This document shows, piece by piece, positions 25,155 through 33,413 of a DNA stretch of 64,000 bases. Source of the stretch: CAWHBO01 sp963827735. Its GTDB lineage: Bacteria; Patescibacteriota; Patescibacteriia; Patescibacteriales; UBA12075. The position numbers and the translations under genes were made by a program. The stretch is from NCBI GenBank assembly GCA_963827735.1, contig CAWHBO010000003.1, positions 422,945 to 486,944 of the forward strand, in the 5' to 3' direction. Position 1 is the stretch's first letter; every line of letters starts with the position of its first letter. A model generated the notes under the pieces. It did no database searches and was not told the origin of the DNA. It saw nothing but the letters and a program-made list of their open reading frames with translations.

Positions 25155-25783
25155 AGTTTAACGTCAAACAGATGGACCTATCAATTGAAGAAAGTTATTT
25201 TAACTCCGGCTGTAAGGTTTTGGCGGCAACTGATGAGGCGGGACGCGGTCCTTTAGCCGGACCGGTAGTTGCGGCATGCGTCAGCTTAAGACCTGATTTT
25301 AAGATTAAGGGGAGGCTTAGGGAGATAAATGACTCAAAAAAAATAACCGAGAAAAAACGCTTGGAATTGTTTGCGGTCATTATGGAAAATTTTTCAGAAG
25401 TCGGAGTTGGCATCTGCGACCATAAAACAATTGACCGTATTAACATTTTGGAAGCAACTTTTTTGGCCATGAAAAAAGCTTTGAGCGCTTTAAAGGTCAA
25501 GCCGGATATGGTGCTTGTTGATGGCAGTTTGGAAATAAAAAATTCCAGCCTTAGGCAGAAAGCGATCATAGATGGTGATGCTAAAGTGTTTTCAATCGCA
25601 GCTGCTTCCATTATAGCAAAAGTTACTCGAGATAAACTGATGGATGAATATGCGGAACTTTTTCCGGAATATGGATTTTTAAGACATAAGGGATATGGTA
25701 CAAAAATGCATCTGGAAGCGATCAAAAAATTTGGCCCCTGCGCGATCCATAGAAGAAGCTTTCGGCCGGTAAAGGATTTTTAA
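25151..25783 (+). CDS. rnhB: Ribonuclease HII
   Basis: RNase HII removes ribonucleotides and RNA primers from DNA. The protein has 210 residues with the active-site acidic cluster DEAGRGPLAGPVV near residue 28, the NDSKKI loop, a VDG motif (VLVDGS) and the DAKVFSIAAASIIAKVTRD segment. The TTG at 25151 overlaps the trxB stop; an internal ATG eight codons later is an alternative, and both keep the catalytic domain. Confidence 0.95.
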   Translation: MKFNVKQMDLSIEESYFNSGCKVLAATDEAGRGPLAGPVVAACVSLRPDFKIKGRLREINDSKKITEKKRLELFAVIMENFSEVGVGICDHKTIDRINILEATFLAMKKALSALKVKPDMVLVDGSLEIKNSSLRQKAIIDGDAKVFSIAAASIIAKVTRDKLMDEYAELFPEYGFLRHKGYGTKMHLEAIKKFGPCAIHRRSFRPVKDF

Positions 25784-25885
25784 AGCGATAATTTTCTTGT
25801 TTTTAGGCGGCGAATGGATTATAATTAAACCAGTAAAACTTGGGTGTTTGAAAAATAGAGACAACAAGCGATAATTATAAAGTTT

Positions 25886-26440
25886 ATGCCAAAAATAACA
25901 GGAGGAAACGCTCTTCTTGATGTAAATATAATTTTGACAAAGGCCGGCTTATCAGATAAGATGAGATTTGCCGATTTAGGATGCGGGGGAACCGGTCATT
26001 TTGTTTTTCCGGCTGCCGTTATGGTGGGGAAAAAGGGGACAGTGTATGCAATTGACATCATGAAGCCGGCGCTTGAGGCAATCAACCGGAGAAAGAAACA
26101 AGAAAACCTGTCTAACATTGAAATCGTCTGGAGCAACCTGGAAGTGTTTAATGCGACAAACATTGAAGCTGGGAGCATTGATGTGGCTCTGCTTGCTAAC
26201 ACTCTTTATCAATCACATAAGCGCATAAAAATTCTGCAGGAAGCGGTAAGGATGTTGAAAAGAAACGGCAAACTGGTTGTGGTTGAGTGGAAAAGCATCA
26301 CAGCGCCGTTTGGTCCGCCTGTTGAAGAGCGGGTAAATAAAGACGCCTTGATTGAAAGTTCAAAAAATTTAGGCCTAAAATTTGAAGTTGAGTTTTTTGC
26401 CGGCCAATACCACTTTGGTTTAATTTTTATAAAACAGTAA
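25886..26440 (+). CDS. Class I SAM-dependent methyltransferase
   Basis: A 184-residue Rossmann-type methyltransferase. Motif I is DLGCGGTGHFV (residues ~31-41) and motif II is VYAIDIMKPALE. A GSIDVALLANTLYQ stretch is equivalent to motif IV, and LKRNGKLVVVEWK is motif VI. The overall layout resembles UbiE/arsenite-type methyltransferases, but the substrate cannot be assigned. It lies in the plus-strand run between rnhB and a small membrane protein gene. Confidence 0.85.
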   Translation: MPKITGGNALLDVNIILTKAGLSDKMRFADLGCGGTGHFVFPAAVMVGKKGTVYAIDIMKPALEAINRRKKQENLSNIEIVWSNLEVFNATNIEAGSIDVALLANTLYQSHKRIKILQEAVRMLKRNGKLVVVEWKSITAPFGPPVEERVNKDALIESSKNLGLKFEVEFFAGQYHFGLIFIKQ

Positions 26441-26463
26441 TATAAAAAAATAGATAAAAAAGT

Positions 26464-26850
26464 ATGAACAATCTGATTTCTTTAAGTTATTGGTTCAACA
26501 CTCGCCCCGGCAACAACGGAGCGATGACATTTAAAATATTTGCCGGTCTTTTGATTTTGTTTTTGCTGACATTTGTTTTTTTCAGAATCATGAAAAAAAG
26601 AAAGAATGGGCCTTACTTTAAAATATTTTCTCGGCTTTCTTCTTTTTCGTTCACAAATTTTTTCATTGGCCTGTTCTTATCTTTTTTTTCTTATGAACTG
26701 ATTCCGGTGTTATCAGCCCGTTTTTGGTATTTGCTTTGGGCTTTAGGAATGCTGATTTGGCTTATGTTTATTGCGAAGGAAATCAAAAAAATTCCTGAAA
26801 AGAAAAGAAAAATTGCCGAGGAAAAAGAATTTAGAAAATATATCCCATAA
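26464..26850 (+). CDS. Small membrane protein, 128 aa
   Basis: Three hydrophobic segments (about residues 24-40, 60-78 and 84-102) separated by basic loops, ending in a lysine/glutamate-rich cytoplasmic tail. No family was recognised. It lies 23 bases after the methyltransferase gene and is probably co-transcribed. A strong terminator follows. Confidence 0.65.
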   Translation: MNNLISLSYWFNTRPGNNGAMTFKIFAGLLILFLLTFVFFRIMKKRKNGPYFKIFSRLSSFSFTNFFIGLFLSFFSYELIPVLSARFWYLLWALGMLIWLMFIAKEIKKIPEKKRKIAEEKEFRKYIP

Positions 26851-26871
26851 GTATTGCATTTAAACAATTAT

Positions 26872-26895
26872 AAAACCGCCTTCTCTGGCGGTTTT
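26872..26895 (+). terminator. Rho-independent terminator
   Basis: AAAACCGCC-TTCTCT-GGCGGTTTT, a 9-bp stem with T-run, follows the small membrane protein gene. Confidence 0.88.
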
Positions 26896-26927
26896 AAATT
26901 AACTCGTTTTGTACAGTAATTAATAAA

Positions 26928-27296
26928 ATGAACAAAGTGAATCAAAAGCAAACAATCGGTATGTTCGGAGAGGGCTTGGCTTGCGACTTTTTGGTTAAAA
27001 ATGGATATGTGATTTTTGCGCGCAATGTTAAAACCGGTTATAAGGAGATTGATATCATCGCAACCAACAAAGAGTTGACGGTGTTTGTGGAAGTTAAGAC
27101 GCGGTGCAATCCCAAACTTGGATTGGCTGAAGATGCTTTAAGCCGTATAAAAATCCGAAATTTTAAGCAAGCGGTTATGTATTTTTGCAACAAAAAACAG
27201 ATTGATTTTAACACAATCAGACTTGATTTTGTTGCCATTGATGTTGATAGGTTAGCAAAAAAAGCCAAAATAAAGCACTTTAAAGACATGGTATGA
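26928..27296 (+). CDS. YraN/UPF0102 family endonuclease-like protein
   Basis: A 122-residue restriction-endonuclease-like fold protein. The family motifs are G-x-x-G-E-x-x-A (GMFGEGLACDFL), the catalytic-type EIDIIA, VFVEVKTR and the IRLDFVAID end. These acidic and lysine residues match the PD-(D/E)xK core. The role is unclear; nuclease or recombination functions have been proposed for the family. It starts 33 bases after the preceding terminator. Confidence 0.9.
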   Translation: MNKVNQKQTIGMFGEGLACDFLVKNGYVIFARNVKTGYKEIDIIATNKELTVFVEVKTRCNPKLGLAEDALSRIKIRNFKQAVMYFCNKKQIDFNTIRLDFVAIDVDRLAKKAKIKHFKDMV

Positions 27297-27364
27297 GAAT
27301 TCATATATTTTGATTTATCCACGGTTGTATCAGAGTTTCCCCCAGGCTGTGAACGTTTTATAAA

Positions 27365-27393
27365 CTTGACGTATGTGGCGGTTTTGAGATAAT
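27365..27393 (+). promoter_or_regulatory. Promoter of the 284-aa exported protein gene
   Basis: TTGACG (about 27366) is followed after 16 bases by GATAAT (about 27388), roughly 30 bases before the ATG at 27426. Confidence 0.6.
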
Positions 27394-27425
27394 GTATAGA
27401 AGTAATTTTAGATTGAAAAAATTCA

Positions 27426-28280
27426 ATGATAGTTTCTTGCATTAAAAAACATAAGTTTTCAATTGCAGTAATTTTGATTGTTGTATTTTTTGTTTTTACT
27501 GTTGACCAGGTTTTTGCTTTGTCTGCGCCCATCATCACACAAGCCCAAGAAACACGCTTAAGCGGCAACAGAATGCTGGAGACAAAAGGCATCGTGACAA
27601 AAGGTTCAGATGTTTTGATCTATGCGAACGGAAGACTCTTGGGTCAGGCGAGCATTCAGGAAGAAAATGATTTGATAAACAATTTTACATTTAAGACAAA
27701 GGAAAATCTCCCCTTTCCTCCTTATTCAATTCAAGCGGTTTCTCGCGAGCAGGTATCTTTGATGGTTTCTTTTCCTTCTGATAAAACAATGGTTAAAATG
27801 GTTGAGGCTAAGGTTGATGACTTAAAAGTAAAAAAAGAAAACACAAAAAGCTCCGTAATCACCCAAACGACAATCGTAAAAAACCCAAGCAAGGCAGACC
27901 CTTACACGCAAGAGGATAAAAATCGAACAACCAAGGAGAGCGGAACAATCAGCAGTGTTGGAGCAACTGAAGAACAAGTGATCGTAAAAGGAATTGCCGG
28001 AGAGGCTGAGAAAAAAGAAAGCGATAGCAAAAGCCAAACGGATTTAGAATCAATTTTAAACGGAAAGCTTGCAGTGAATGATCAAAGCGGGACAGGATTG
28101 ATCACGGAACGCAAGGAAAGCCTGGGGAAGATAAAGCTAAACTTGTTGATTTTTATCATATTTTTGATGGCGGTTATTTCTTGGATCATTTGGGTGAACA
28201 GGGAGCTGGTTAAGGAAAAAGAAGAGAACATCAAGGAAGATATGAAAGACGAGAAAAACATTGATATCTTAAATTTTTAA
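27426..28280 (+). CDS. Exported, membrane-anchored protein with Ig-like N-terminal domain
   Basis: A 284-residue protein. A signal peptide or N-anchor (about residues 12-31) is followed by a beta-rich segment with GIVTKGSDVLIYANGRLLG and PYSIQAVS, typical of bacterial Ig-like domains. A long charged, disordered linker precedes a transmembrane helix near residues 242-262 and a cytoplasmic K/E-rich tail. The topology is therefore outside-linker-membrane-tail. The function is unknown; a cell-envelope structural role is plausible. Confidence 0.65.
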   Translation: MIVSCIKKHKFSIAVILIVVFFVFTVDQVFALSAPIITQAQETRLSGNRMLETKGIVTKGSDVLIYANGRLLGQASIQEENDLINNFTFKTKENLPFPPYSIQAVSREQVSLMVSFPSDKTMVKMVEAKVDDLKVKKENTKSSVITQTTIVKNPSKADPYTQEDKNRTTKESGTISSVGATEEQVIVKGIAGEAEKKESDSKSQTDLESILNGKLAVNDQSGTGLITERKESLGKIKLNLLIFIIFLMAVISWIIWVNRELVKEKEENIKEDMKDEKNIDILNF

Positions 28281-28355
28281 GATAATGCGCAAAATGCGCA
28301 ACCCGCTTAGAGTAAAATCTCTTGCGGACCCCTTCTTACACCAATTATACCTAAC

Positions 28356-28383
28356 AAAAACGCTCGGATTTTCGGGCGTTTTT
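28356..28383 (+). terminator. Rho-independent terminator
   Basis: AAAAACGC and GCGTTTTT enclose TCGGATTTTCGG, followed by T-rich sequence. It ends the 284-aa gene transcript and lies before the TrmH-type gene. This argues against the upstream start codon at 28285 for the latter. Confidence 0.85.
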
Positions 28384-28458
28384 GTTATTGAATTTTTGCG
28401 CACAAGTGTTATTATGATAATGTTTAGAGGAATAGGGTTAAAAATAAATTTTACAAAG

Positions 28459-29244
28459 ATGAAAAAAATAACCAGTACAGATAATTTGGAAATAAAAAAT
28501 ATCATAAAACTTAAAAAATCCAGGGAAAGAAAAAAACAAGGATTGATCGTGATTGAAGGCAGGCATGAGATCAGCATGGCGATGCTTGCCGGAGTTAAGA
28601 TAAAAACGCTTTATGTGTCTTCTGATTTTTCAAGTGATATGAATTTTAAGCTTGACGTTTCTTGTTGTACGGAAGTCAGCGAGGAAGTTTTTAAGAAGAT
28701 TTCTTCCAGAGAAAATCCTGATGGATATTTGGCGGTAGCTGCGACGGAAACCAAAGATCTGGAAAAAATAAAATTGAGCCAGAGTCCCTTGATTGTAATT
28801 TTGGATGGAACCGAGAAGCCGGGGAATATTGGAGCCATCATAAGAACATGCGATGCCGTAAAAGCGGATGTGATTTTGGTCTGTGGTCAAGCCGATGTTT
28901 ATAATCAAAATACGATCAGGGCAAGCTTGGGAACTGTTTTTACGAAGCAAGTTGTGGTTTGTCCCATTGAAAACGCTGTCGCTTGGCTTAAAAAAAACAA
29001 GATCAGAATTTTTGCAACTTCTCTTGAAGCAAAAGAATATCATACTGAAAAAGATTACCGGAAATCTGTCGCCTTGGTTATCGGTGCGGAGCATGAAGGG
29101 ATATCCAGGCACTGGCTGAATGCCGGCGCTGATCTGATAAAGATCCCAATGCTCGGAAAAATTGATTCTCTTAATGCCTCTGTCTCGGCGGGTGTGGTCT
29201 TATATGAAATTATCAGGCAAAGATTGATTGACAAACCAGTTTAA
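28459..29244 (+). CDS. TrmH/SpoU family RNA 2'-O-methyltransferase
   Basis: A 261-residue knotted (SPOUT) methyltransferase that would methylate a ribose 2'-OH in rRNA or tRNA. The N-terminal substrate-binding domain starts near LKKSRERKKQGLIVIEG. The three SPOUT motifs follow: LDGTEKPGNIGAIIRTC, LVIGAEHEGIS, and IPMLGKIDSLNASVSAGVVLYE with the knot. The frame is open back to 28285, but that stretch contains a terminator, so the ATG at 28459 is chosen. The target position is unknown. Confidence 0.93.
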   Translation: MKKITSTDNLEIKNIIKLKKSRERKKQGLIVIEGRHEISMAMLAGVKIKTLYVSSDFSSDMNFKLDVSCCTEVSEEVFKKISSRENPDGYLAVAATETKDLEKIKLSQSPLIVILDGTEKPGNIGAIIRTCDAVKADVILVCGQADVYNQNTIRASLGTVFTKQVVVCPIENAVAWLKKNKIRIFATSLEAKEYHTEKDYRKSVALVIGAEHEGISRHWLNAGADLIKIPMLGKIDSLNASVSAGVVLYEIIRQRLIDKPV

Positions 29245-29256
29245 AAATGATATAAT
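29228..29256 (+). promoter_or_regulatory. Consensus sigma-70 promoter upstream of a short leader and the histidine kinase
   Basis: A perfect TTGACA (29228-29233) and a perfect TATAAT (29251-29256) have 17-base spacing. It overlaps the end of the TrmH gene. Confidence 0.88.
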
Positions 29257-29262
29257 AGACAT

Positions 29263-29380
29263 ATAACATTAGTCTCAAAATAAAAACAAAAACTACAAAA
29301 TATATGTTTAAATTGCATACGATTTGCCGAAACGCAAACTTGTAATAACTTTAACGCTTGATAGCGTTTTTTTGTTTGTA
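29263..29380 (+). ncRNA. Short leader transcript with 13-codon ORF and terminator
   Basis: From the perfect promoter a transcript of about 115 nt would run to a terminator (AACGC-TTGATA-GCGTT-TTTTTT at 29353-29374). It contains an ORF at 29305-29346 encoding MFKLHTICRNANL. An AAACGC segment inside the ORF can pair with GCGTTT of the terminator as an alternative fold. This suggests attenuation of the histidine kinase gene or a stand-alone small RNA. Confidence 0.5.
29353..29374 (+). terminator. Intrinsic terminator in the histidine kinase leader
   Basis: AACGC/GCGTT stem with TTGATA loop and seven Ts. It lies between a perfect promoter and the kinase gene. Confidence 0.75.
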
Positions 29381-29424
29381 TTTTTTTAGGGTAATGTTAA
29401 AATCAATAAGCTTTAAACAAGAAA

Positions 29425-30801
29425 ATGGATTTTAAAGAATTTTTTGAAAAAAATAGAGATATTGCGCAATTGTCATATGGAATCATCCTTATCGTGTTGA
29501 TCCCGGTTTTAATTGTGTTTAACTCCTTTTTTATCATCAGAAACTATAACCGAAGCATTGATGAAGTGCTGCAGCGCCAAGCCCTGATGATGGGACTGAC
29601 AATTTCCAGACTGATGGCCAGCGATTTACCCTGGGATTACTTCATTCAGGCAAAGTTGGATATGCTTCTAAAAGATAATTCCGAGATTCTTGATCTGGCC
29701 GTGCTTCTTCCGGAAAAACAGAGTTTTAAAATTCTTGCCAGCGCCAACAAGAAAAATGTTTTAAAGTCGGCTGATTCATATTACTATAAATTGGCTTGGC
29801 TTCAGCCGCTGGGGAGTGGATTGGCAACAGCGTCGGAAAATTTAAGCCAATATGATACGGGATCAAGCACCAACGAGCAAAACAATTTTTGGCTGGTAGC
29901 CATGCCAATGAGCGACTCCAGCGGTGAAAAAACCGCGTTGCTTACGGTAAAGCTATCTTCTGAAATTGTTAACCACCTTACCACCGCCAGCAGAAACATA
30001 TCTCTTTTCATTTTGGTTGGTACGATTTTTATTGTCGTGTTGATTCTTTTGATCAACATCAGGCTCTGGGATTATGTTTTGCTCTATCGAAAAAGCAAGG
30101 CTCTTGATAACATGAAGAATGAATTCATTTCTATGGTCTCACATGAGCTGCGTACACCGGTAACCGGAATCAGGGGACATAGCGCCATGATTTTGGATGG
30201 CAGCCTGGGCGAAATAAGCGAAAAAGCAAAAAACAGCATAAGCATGATCAAGGGCGCGGCTGATCGCCTGGCTTCTTTGGTGGAGGATCTGCTTGATGTC
30301 AGCCGGATTGAACAGGGGCGGATGCCGTTTGCTCTTTCCAGAAAAAACATTTACAACTGCGTGAAGTCAACTGTGGAAGAAATGTCAGCACAAGCTAAGG
30401 CAAAAAAGTTGTTTTTGGAGTTTAAGCCGTACAAAGAAGATCTGCCCTATGTAAACGTGGATTTGGAGCGTTTGAAGCAAATCTTGGTTAATTTGATCGG
30501 AAACGCGATAAAGTATACGGAAAAGGGCGGAGTGGAAGTGGTGATCGATCAAAGCGCGGGTGGAAAAGTTCTTGAAATTAAAATCAAAGACACGGGGATC
30601 GGCATGGCATCCAAAGACAGAGGAAGATTGTTTGAAAAATTTTACCGCATACAGAATGATAAGACCAAAAAGATTACAGGAACCGGCCTGGGGCTTTGGA
30701 TTACAAAAAGATTGGTGGAACTTATGAACGGCCGGATTGTGATTGAATCCATTGAAGATGTGGGAACGCAAGCAACTGTAAAATTTTTAACTGTAAATTA
30801 A
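29425..30801 (+). CDS. Membrane sensor histidine kinase
   Basis: A 458-residue two-component sensor. Two membrane helices (about residues 19-40 and 193-212) flank an extracytoplasmic sensor domain with no recognised fold. The HisKA dimerisation domain carries the phospho-acceptor in SMVSHELRTPVTG near residue 238. The ATPase domain has the N box NLIGNAIKYTEKGG, G1 DTGIGM, F box FEKFYR and G2 GTGLGLW. No response regulator gene is adjacent, so it is an orphan within this window. Confidence 0.93.
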   Translation: MDFKEFFEKNRDIAQLSYGIILIVLIPVLIVFNSFFIIRNYNRSIDEVLQRQALMMGLTISRLMASDLPWDYFIQAKLDMLLKDNSEILDLAVLLPEKQSFKILASANKKNVLKSADSYYYKLAWLQPLGSGLATASENLSQYDTGSSTNEQNNFWLVAMPMSDSSGEKTALLTVKLSSEIVNHLTTASRNISLFILVGTIFIVVLILLINIRLWDYVLLYRKSKALDNMKNEFISMVSHELRTPVTGIRGHSAMILDGSLGEISEKAKNSISMIKGAADRLASLVEDLLDVSRIEQGRMPFALSRKNIYNCVKSTVEEMSAQAKAKKLFLEFKPYKEDLPYVNVDLERLKQILVNLIGNAIKYTEKGGVEVVIDQSAGGKVLEIKIKDTGIGMASKDRGRLFEKFYRIQNDKTKKITGTGLGLWITKRLVELMNGRIVIESIEDVGTQATVKFLTVN

Positions 30802-30824
30802 AATTACTTAAAATAAAAATAAAT

Positions 30825-30920
30825 ATGCAAACAAAAAATGTTTTCAGCTCAACAGCGGTTTTGCTGCTGGTACAGATTTTTTTATATACAATGATTGTAT
30901 TTTTCTTTTTACCGGTTTAA
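30825..30920 (+). CDS. 31-residue single-helix membrane peptide
   Basis: A very short ORF (MQTKNVFSSTAVLLLVQ ... FFLPV) that is almost entirely one hydrophobic helix after a short polar start. It fills the space between the histidine kinase and tsaD, 23 bases after one and 12 before the other. A small membrane regulator is possible. The evidence is only length, hydrophobicity and tight spacing. Confidence 0.4.
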   Translation: MQTKNVFSSTAVLLLVQIFLYTMIVFFFLPV

Positions 30921-30932
30921 CAAATTTTTTTC

Positions 30933-31964
30933 ATGATCATCTTAGGAATTGAAACCAGCTGCGACGAAACAGCAGCCTCAATCATAAAAGGAGACAAAGA
31001 AAACGTTGAAATTTTATCCAACGTTGTTTCGTCGCAGATTGAAATTCACAAAAAATATGGCGGTGTCGTGCCGGAGGTAGCCGCCAGAGAGCATGTGTTT
31101 AACATGTTGCCAGTGATTGATAAAGCGCTGTTTTTGGCGGGGATAAAGAAAGAGGAAGCGGCAAAAAAGATTGAAGCCATCGCTGTTACCATCGGGCCGG
31201 GCTTGATAACCTCTTTGATCATCGGAGTTGAAACCGCAAAAACGTTAGCATACGTTTGGGAGGTGCCGGCGATTGGTGTAAATCACATTGAAGGGCATGT
31301 ATATGCCAATTTTATCGGAGAACGAAAAATAAAATTTCCAGCTGTCGTCTTAACTGTTTCCGGGGGCCATACCATGCTGGTTTTTATGGAGAAGCACGGA
31401 AGTTTTGCCACCATTGGCGAAACGAGAGACGACGCAGCCGGAGAGGCATTTGATAAAGCGGCAAAACTTTTAAGCCTCGGGTATCCCGGCGGTCCGGCAA
31501 TTGCTGCGTGGGCGTCTAAGCATAAAGAAGAAAAAGATACTGAGAAGATAAATCTGCCCAGGCCGATGATCAATTCTTCGGACTTTGCATTTTCTTTTTC
31601 AGGACTCAAAACCGCCCTCAGATATCAATTGGAAAAAGATAAAGATTGGAAAAAAAGAATCCCGGAGTATAGCCATGAATTCCAGCAAGCCATCATTGAT
31701 ACGCTTGCGTCAAAAACGATGAAGGCCGCAAAAAAATTTGGGGCGAAAACCGTCATGCTTTCAGGGGGAGTTTCAGCCAACAAAGAACTTCGGCTTAGGC
31801 TTGAAAAAGATGTCTTAAATGAAGGTTTAGATTTTATGATGCCGGATTTGAAATATACGACTGACAATGCGGCCATGGTGGCTTGCGCCGGATACTTTAA
31901 AGCTAAAAGGAAAGAATACACGCCGTGGCAAGATTTGAAAGTTGATTGTAACCTTGAGCTTTAA
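30933..31964 (+). CDS. tsaD: tRNA N6-adenosine threonylcarbamoyltransferase TsaD
   Basis: TsaD transfers the threonylcarbamoyl group to A37 of ANN-decoding tRNAs. The protein has 343 residues of the ASKHA fold: GIETSCDETAASI at the N-terminus, metal ligands in HIEGH (residue ~111), VSGGHTMLV, GEAFDKAAKLL, FSGLKTALR and LSGGVSANKELR. It is complete. TsaC is encoded about 200 bases downstream across hairpin element C. TsaB and TsaE are not in the window. Confidence 0.97.
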   Translation: MIILGIETSCDETAASIIKGDKENVEILSNVVSSQIEIHKKYGGVVPEVAAREHVFNMLPVIDKALFLAGIKKEEAAKKIEAIAVTIGPGLITSLIIGVETAKTLAYVWEVPAIGVNHIEGHVYANFIGERKIKFPAVVLTVSGGHTMLVFMEKHGSFATIGETRDDAAGEAFDKAAKLLSLGYPGGPAIAAWASKHKEEKDTEKINLPRPMINSSDFAFSFSGLKTALRYQLEKDKDWKKRIPEYSHEFQQAIIDTLASKTMKAAKKFGAKTVMLSGGVSANKELRLRLEKDVLNEGLDFMMPDLKYTTDNAAMVACAGYFKAKRKEYTPWQDLKVDCNLEL

Positions 31965-31982
31965 CCTTGTGTATTGCTTGAA

Positions 31983-32146
31983 CTCTGCGTACTTCTTGCA
32001 ATTTTTTTTGAAATTAAGCCTTTTGACTAAGAAAAAGTAAAACGTCCTCACAAAAGGAAGCCTTTCAGCTCTTAATTTTATTTTTATCTAAAAAAACGTT
32101 CGTAAAGGCAAGTAATTTCAAAAAAAATTGCAAGAAGTACGCAGAG
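31983..32146. repeat. Long hairpin element, copy C (inverted relative to A and B)
   Basis: Arms 31983-32016 and 32113-32146 are perfectly complementary over 34 bp. The left inner end reads AAGCCTTTTGACT and the right inner end reads CGTTCGTAAAGGCAAG, i.e. the same core as A and B in reverse orientation. It occupies the gap between tsaD and tsaC. Confidence 0.85.
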
Positions 32147-32180
32147 CAATTGTGAACATTTAGATATTCTCTTTGTATAT

Positions 32181-32819
32181 ATGAAAAATGTTAAAATAAA
32201 TTCCAAAACAAGCAAAGAAGAAATAAAAAAAATCGTGAGCGAAGCAGCAGATTTTCTTAAAAAAGGAATGGTGGTGGCAATGCCGACAGATACGATTTAC
32301 GGCCTGCACGCAATGGCCACAAGCGGCCAGGGGATAAAAAAAATTATTGAGATAAAAGAACGCCCTGAGGGCTTTGGTTTTATCCATTTGCTGGCAAGCT
32401 ACTGCCAAGTTCATGAGTATTGTTTCGTCTCCAAAAGGCAAGATGAGTTTTTGCGGACGATGTGGCCTGCGTCCACGAGAGCGCTGAGGTCAAGTGAAAC
32501 CGTTTTTAAAAAGAAACCAACAACATTCATTTTGAAAAGCCGGAAAAATTTTCCAAAAATTTCTACCGGAGGAAGAGATACGGTTGCTGTCAGGCTTCCC
32601 AAGAATGAATTGGTCCAGGCGATTTTGCAAGCGGTCAAAGCCCCGATCGTTTCCAGCAGTTTAAATGTTTCGGGTGGAAAACAAATTTGTTTGAAAGACA
32701 TTGAAAAAGAATTTAAAATTCTTCCTGATTTGGTTATTGATTGTGGAACCATAAAAGGAAAAGCATCAAGAGTCGTTGATATAACCGACATTGATAATAT
32801 TAAAATAGTTAGGAGGTAA
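32181..32819 (+). CDS. tsaC: Threonylcarbamoyl-AMP synthase (TsaC/Sua5/YwlC family)
   Basis: Makes the threonylcarbamoyl-AMP used by TsaD for t6A37. The protein has 212 residues with the YrdC fold: GMVVAMPTDTIYGLHA (residues ~31-46), the KERPEG region equivalent to KxR, the basic triad around WPASTRAL, FILKSRKNFP and the SSSLNVSGG motif. The consensus WPGPxT reads WPASTRA here, a mild deviation. It is co-directional with tsaD but separated by hairpin element C. Confidence 0.88.
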   Translation: MKNVKINSKTSKEEIKKIVSEAADFLKKGMVVAMPTDTIYGLHAMATSGQGIKKIIEIKERPEGFGFIHLLASYCQVHEYCFVSKRQDEFLRTMWPASTRALRSSETVFKKKPTTFILKSRKNFPKISTGGRDTVAVRLPKNELVQAILQAVKAPIVSSSLNVSGGKQICLKDIEKEFKILPDLVIDCGTIKGKASRVVDITDIDNIKIVRR

Positions 32820-32837
32820 TAATTTTGTTAAAAATAT

Positions 32838-33344
32838 ATGGAATCAAATTACGAGATTAAAAACTTTAATATGAAAGAAGAAGGACCCCAGGGTGCCGGA
32901 AATATACTGCACGAAGAAGAGATTGGACACATATACTGCGGCTTTACCGACAACCAGCAAAAATTGATTGATAATATTTATGATAATAATCATAAATTGT
33001 TCATAACAAAAGTTATTCAGGGGGTGGAAGACAAAAAAATTACGGATGTGGACAAAATGGATATAAATGAGTTTATGAGTTTTTTGGGGCAGGGCGAAGA
33101 TATTGAAAAAAAGAAAGACGAGAGGAATATCCAGGTGTATATTTTTAAAACTTTAATAAAAAAAGCGGTGAGCCTGGTTTTGGAGGAAAAAGAAAGGGTT
33201 AAAAAAAGCATACTAATTGAGTTAAAAGAAGAAAAAAAGATAAAGAATTTAGATGAACGAAAGCGAGAGATAGCGGCAGACGAGCAAAGAGGAGGAGCAG
33301 ACGCAGATGATCTACAGTTGGATGTCGCTAAAAACGAGGAATAA
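32838..33344 (+). CDS. Hypothetical charged protein, 168 aa
   Basis: A strongly charged, mostly helical protein with predicted coiled-coil character in the second half (KKAVSLVLEEKERVKKS and onward). It has no membrane segment and no recognised family. An AGGAGG sits at the end of tsaC, about 20 bases from this ATG, a longer spacing than usual. It ends before a bidirectional terminator that it shares with ppsA. Confidence 0.55.
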   Translation: MESNYEIKNFNMKEEGPQGAGNILHEEEIGHIYCGFTDNQQKLIDNIYDNNHKLFITKVIQGVEDKKITDVDKMDINEFMSFLGQGEDIEKKKDERNIQVYIFKTLIKKAVSLVLEEKERVKKSILIELKEEKKIKNLDERKREIAADEQRGGADADDLQLDVAKNEE

Positions 33345-33374
33345 ATTTTTCAAAAAAAAGTTAAGTTATACCAA

Positions 33375-33405
33375 AAAAGAGCCCCGCTATCAGCGGGGCT
33401 CTTTT
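33375..33405. terminator. Bidirectional terminator
   Basis: AAAAGAGCCCCGCT and AGCGGGGCTCTTTT pair with a 3-base loop, a 14-bp perfect stem with A and T runs, between convergent genes. Confidence 0.95.
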
Positions 33406-33413
33406 AAATTTAT

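Noticed and set aside
28285..28458. N-terminal extension of the TrmH-type methyltransferase
   Set aside because: The extension spans a rho-independent terminator, and the SPOUT substrate-binding domain starts near 28459.
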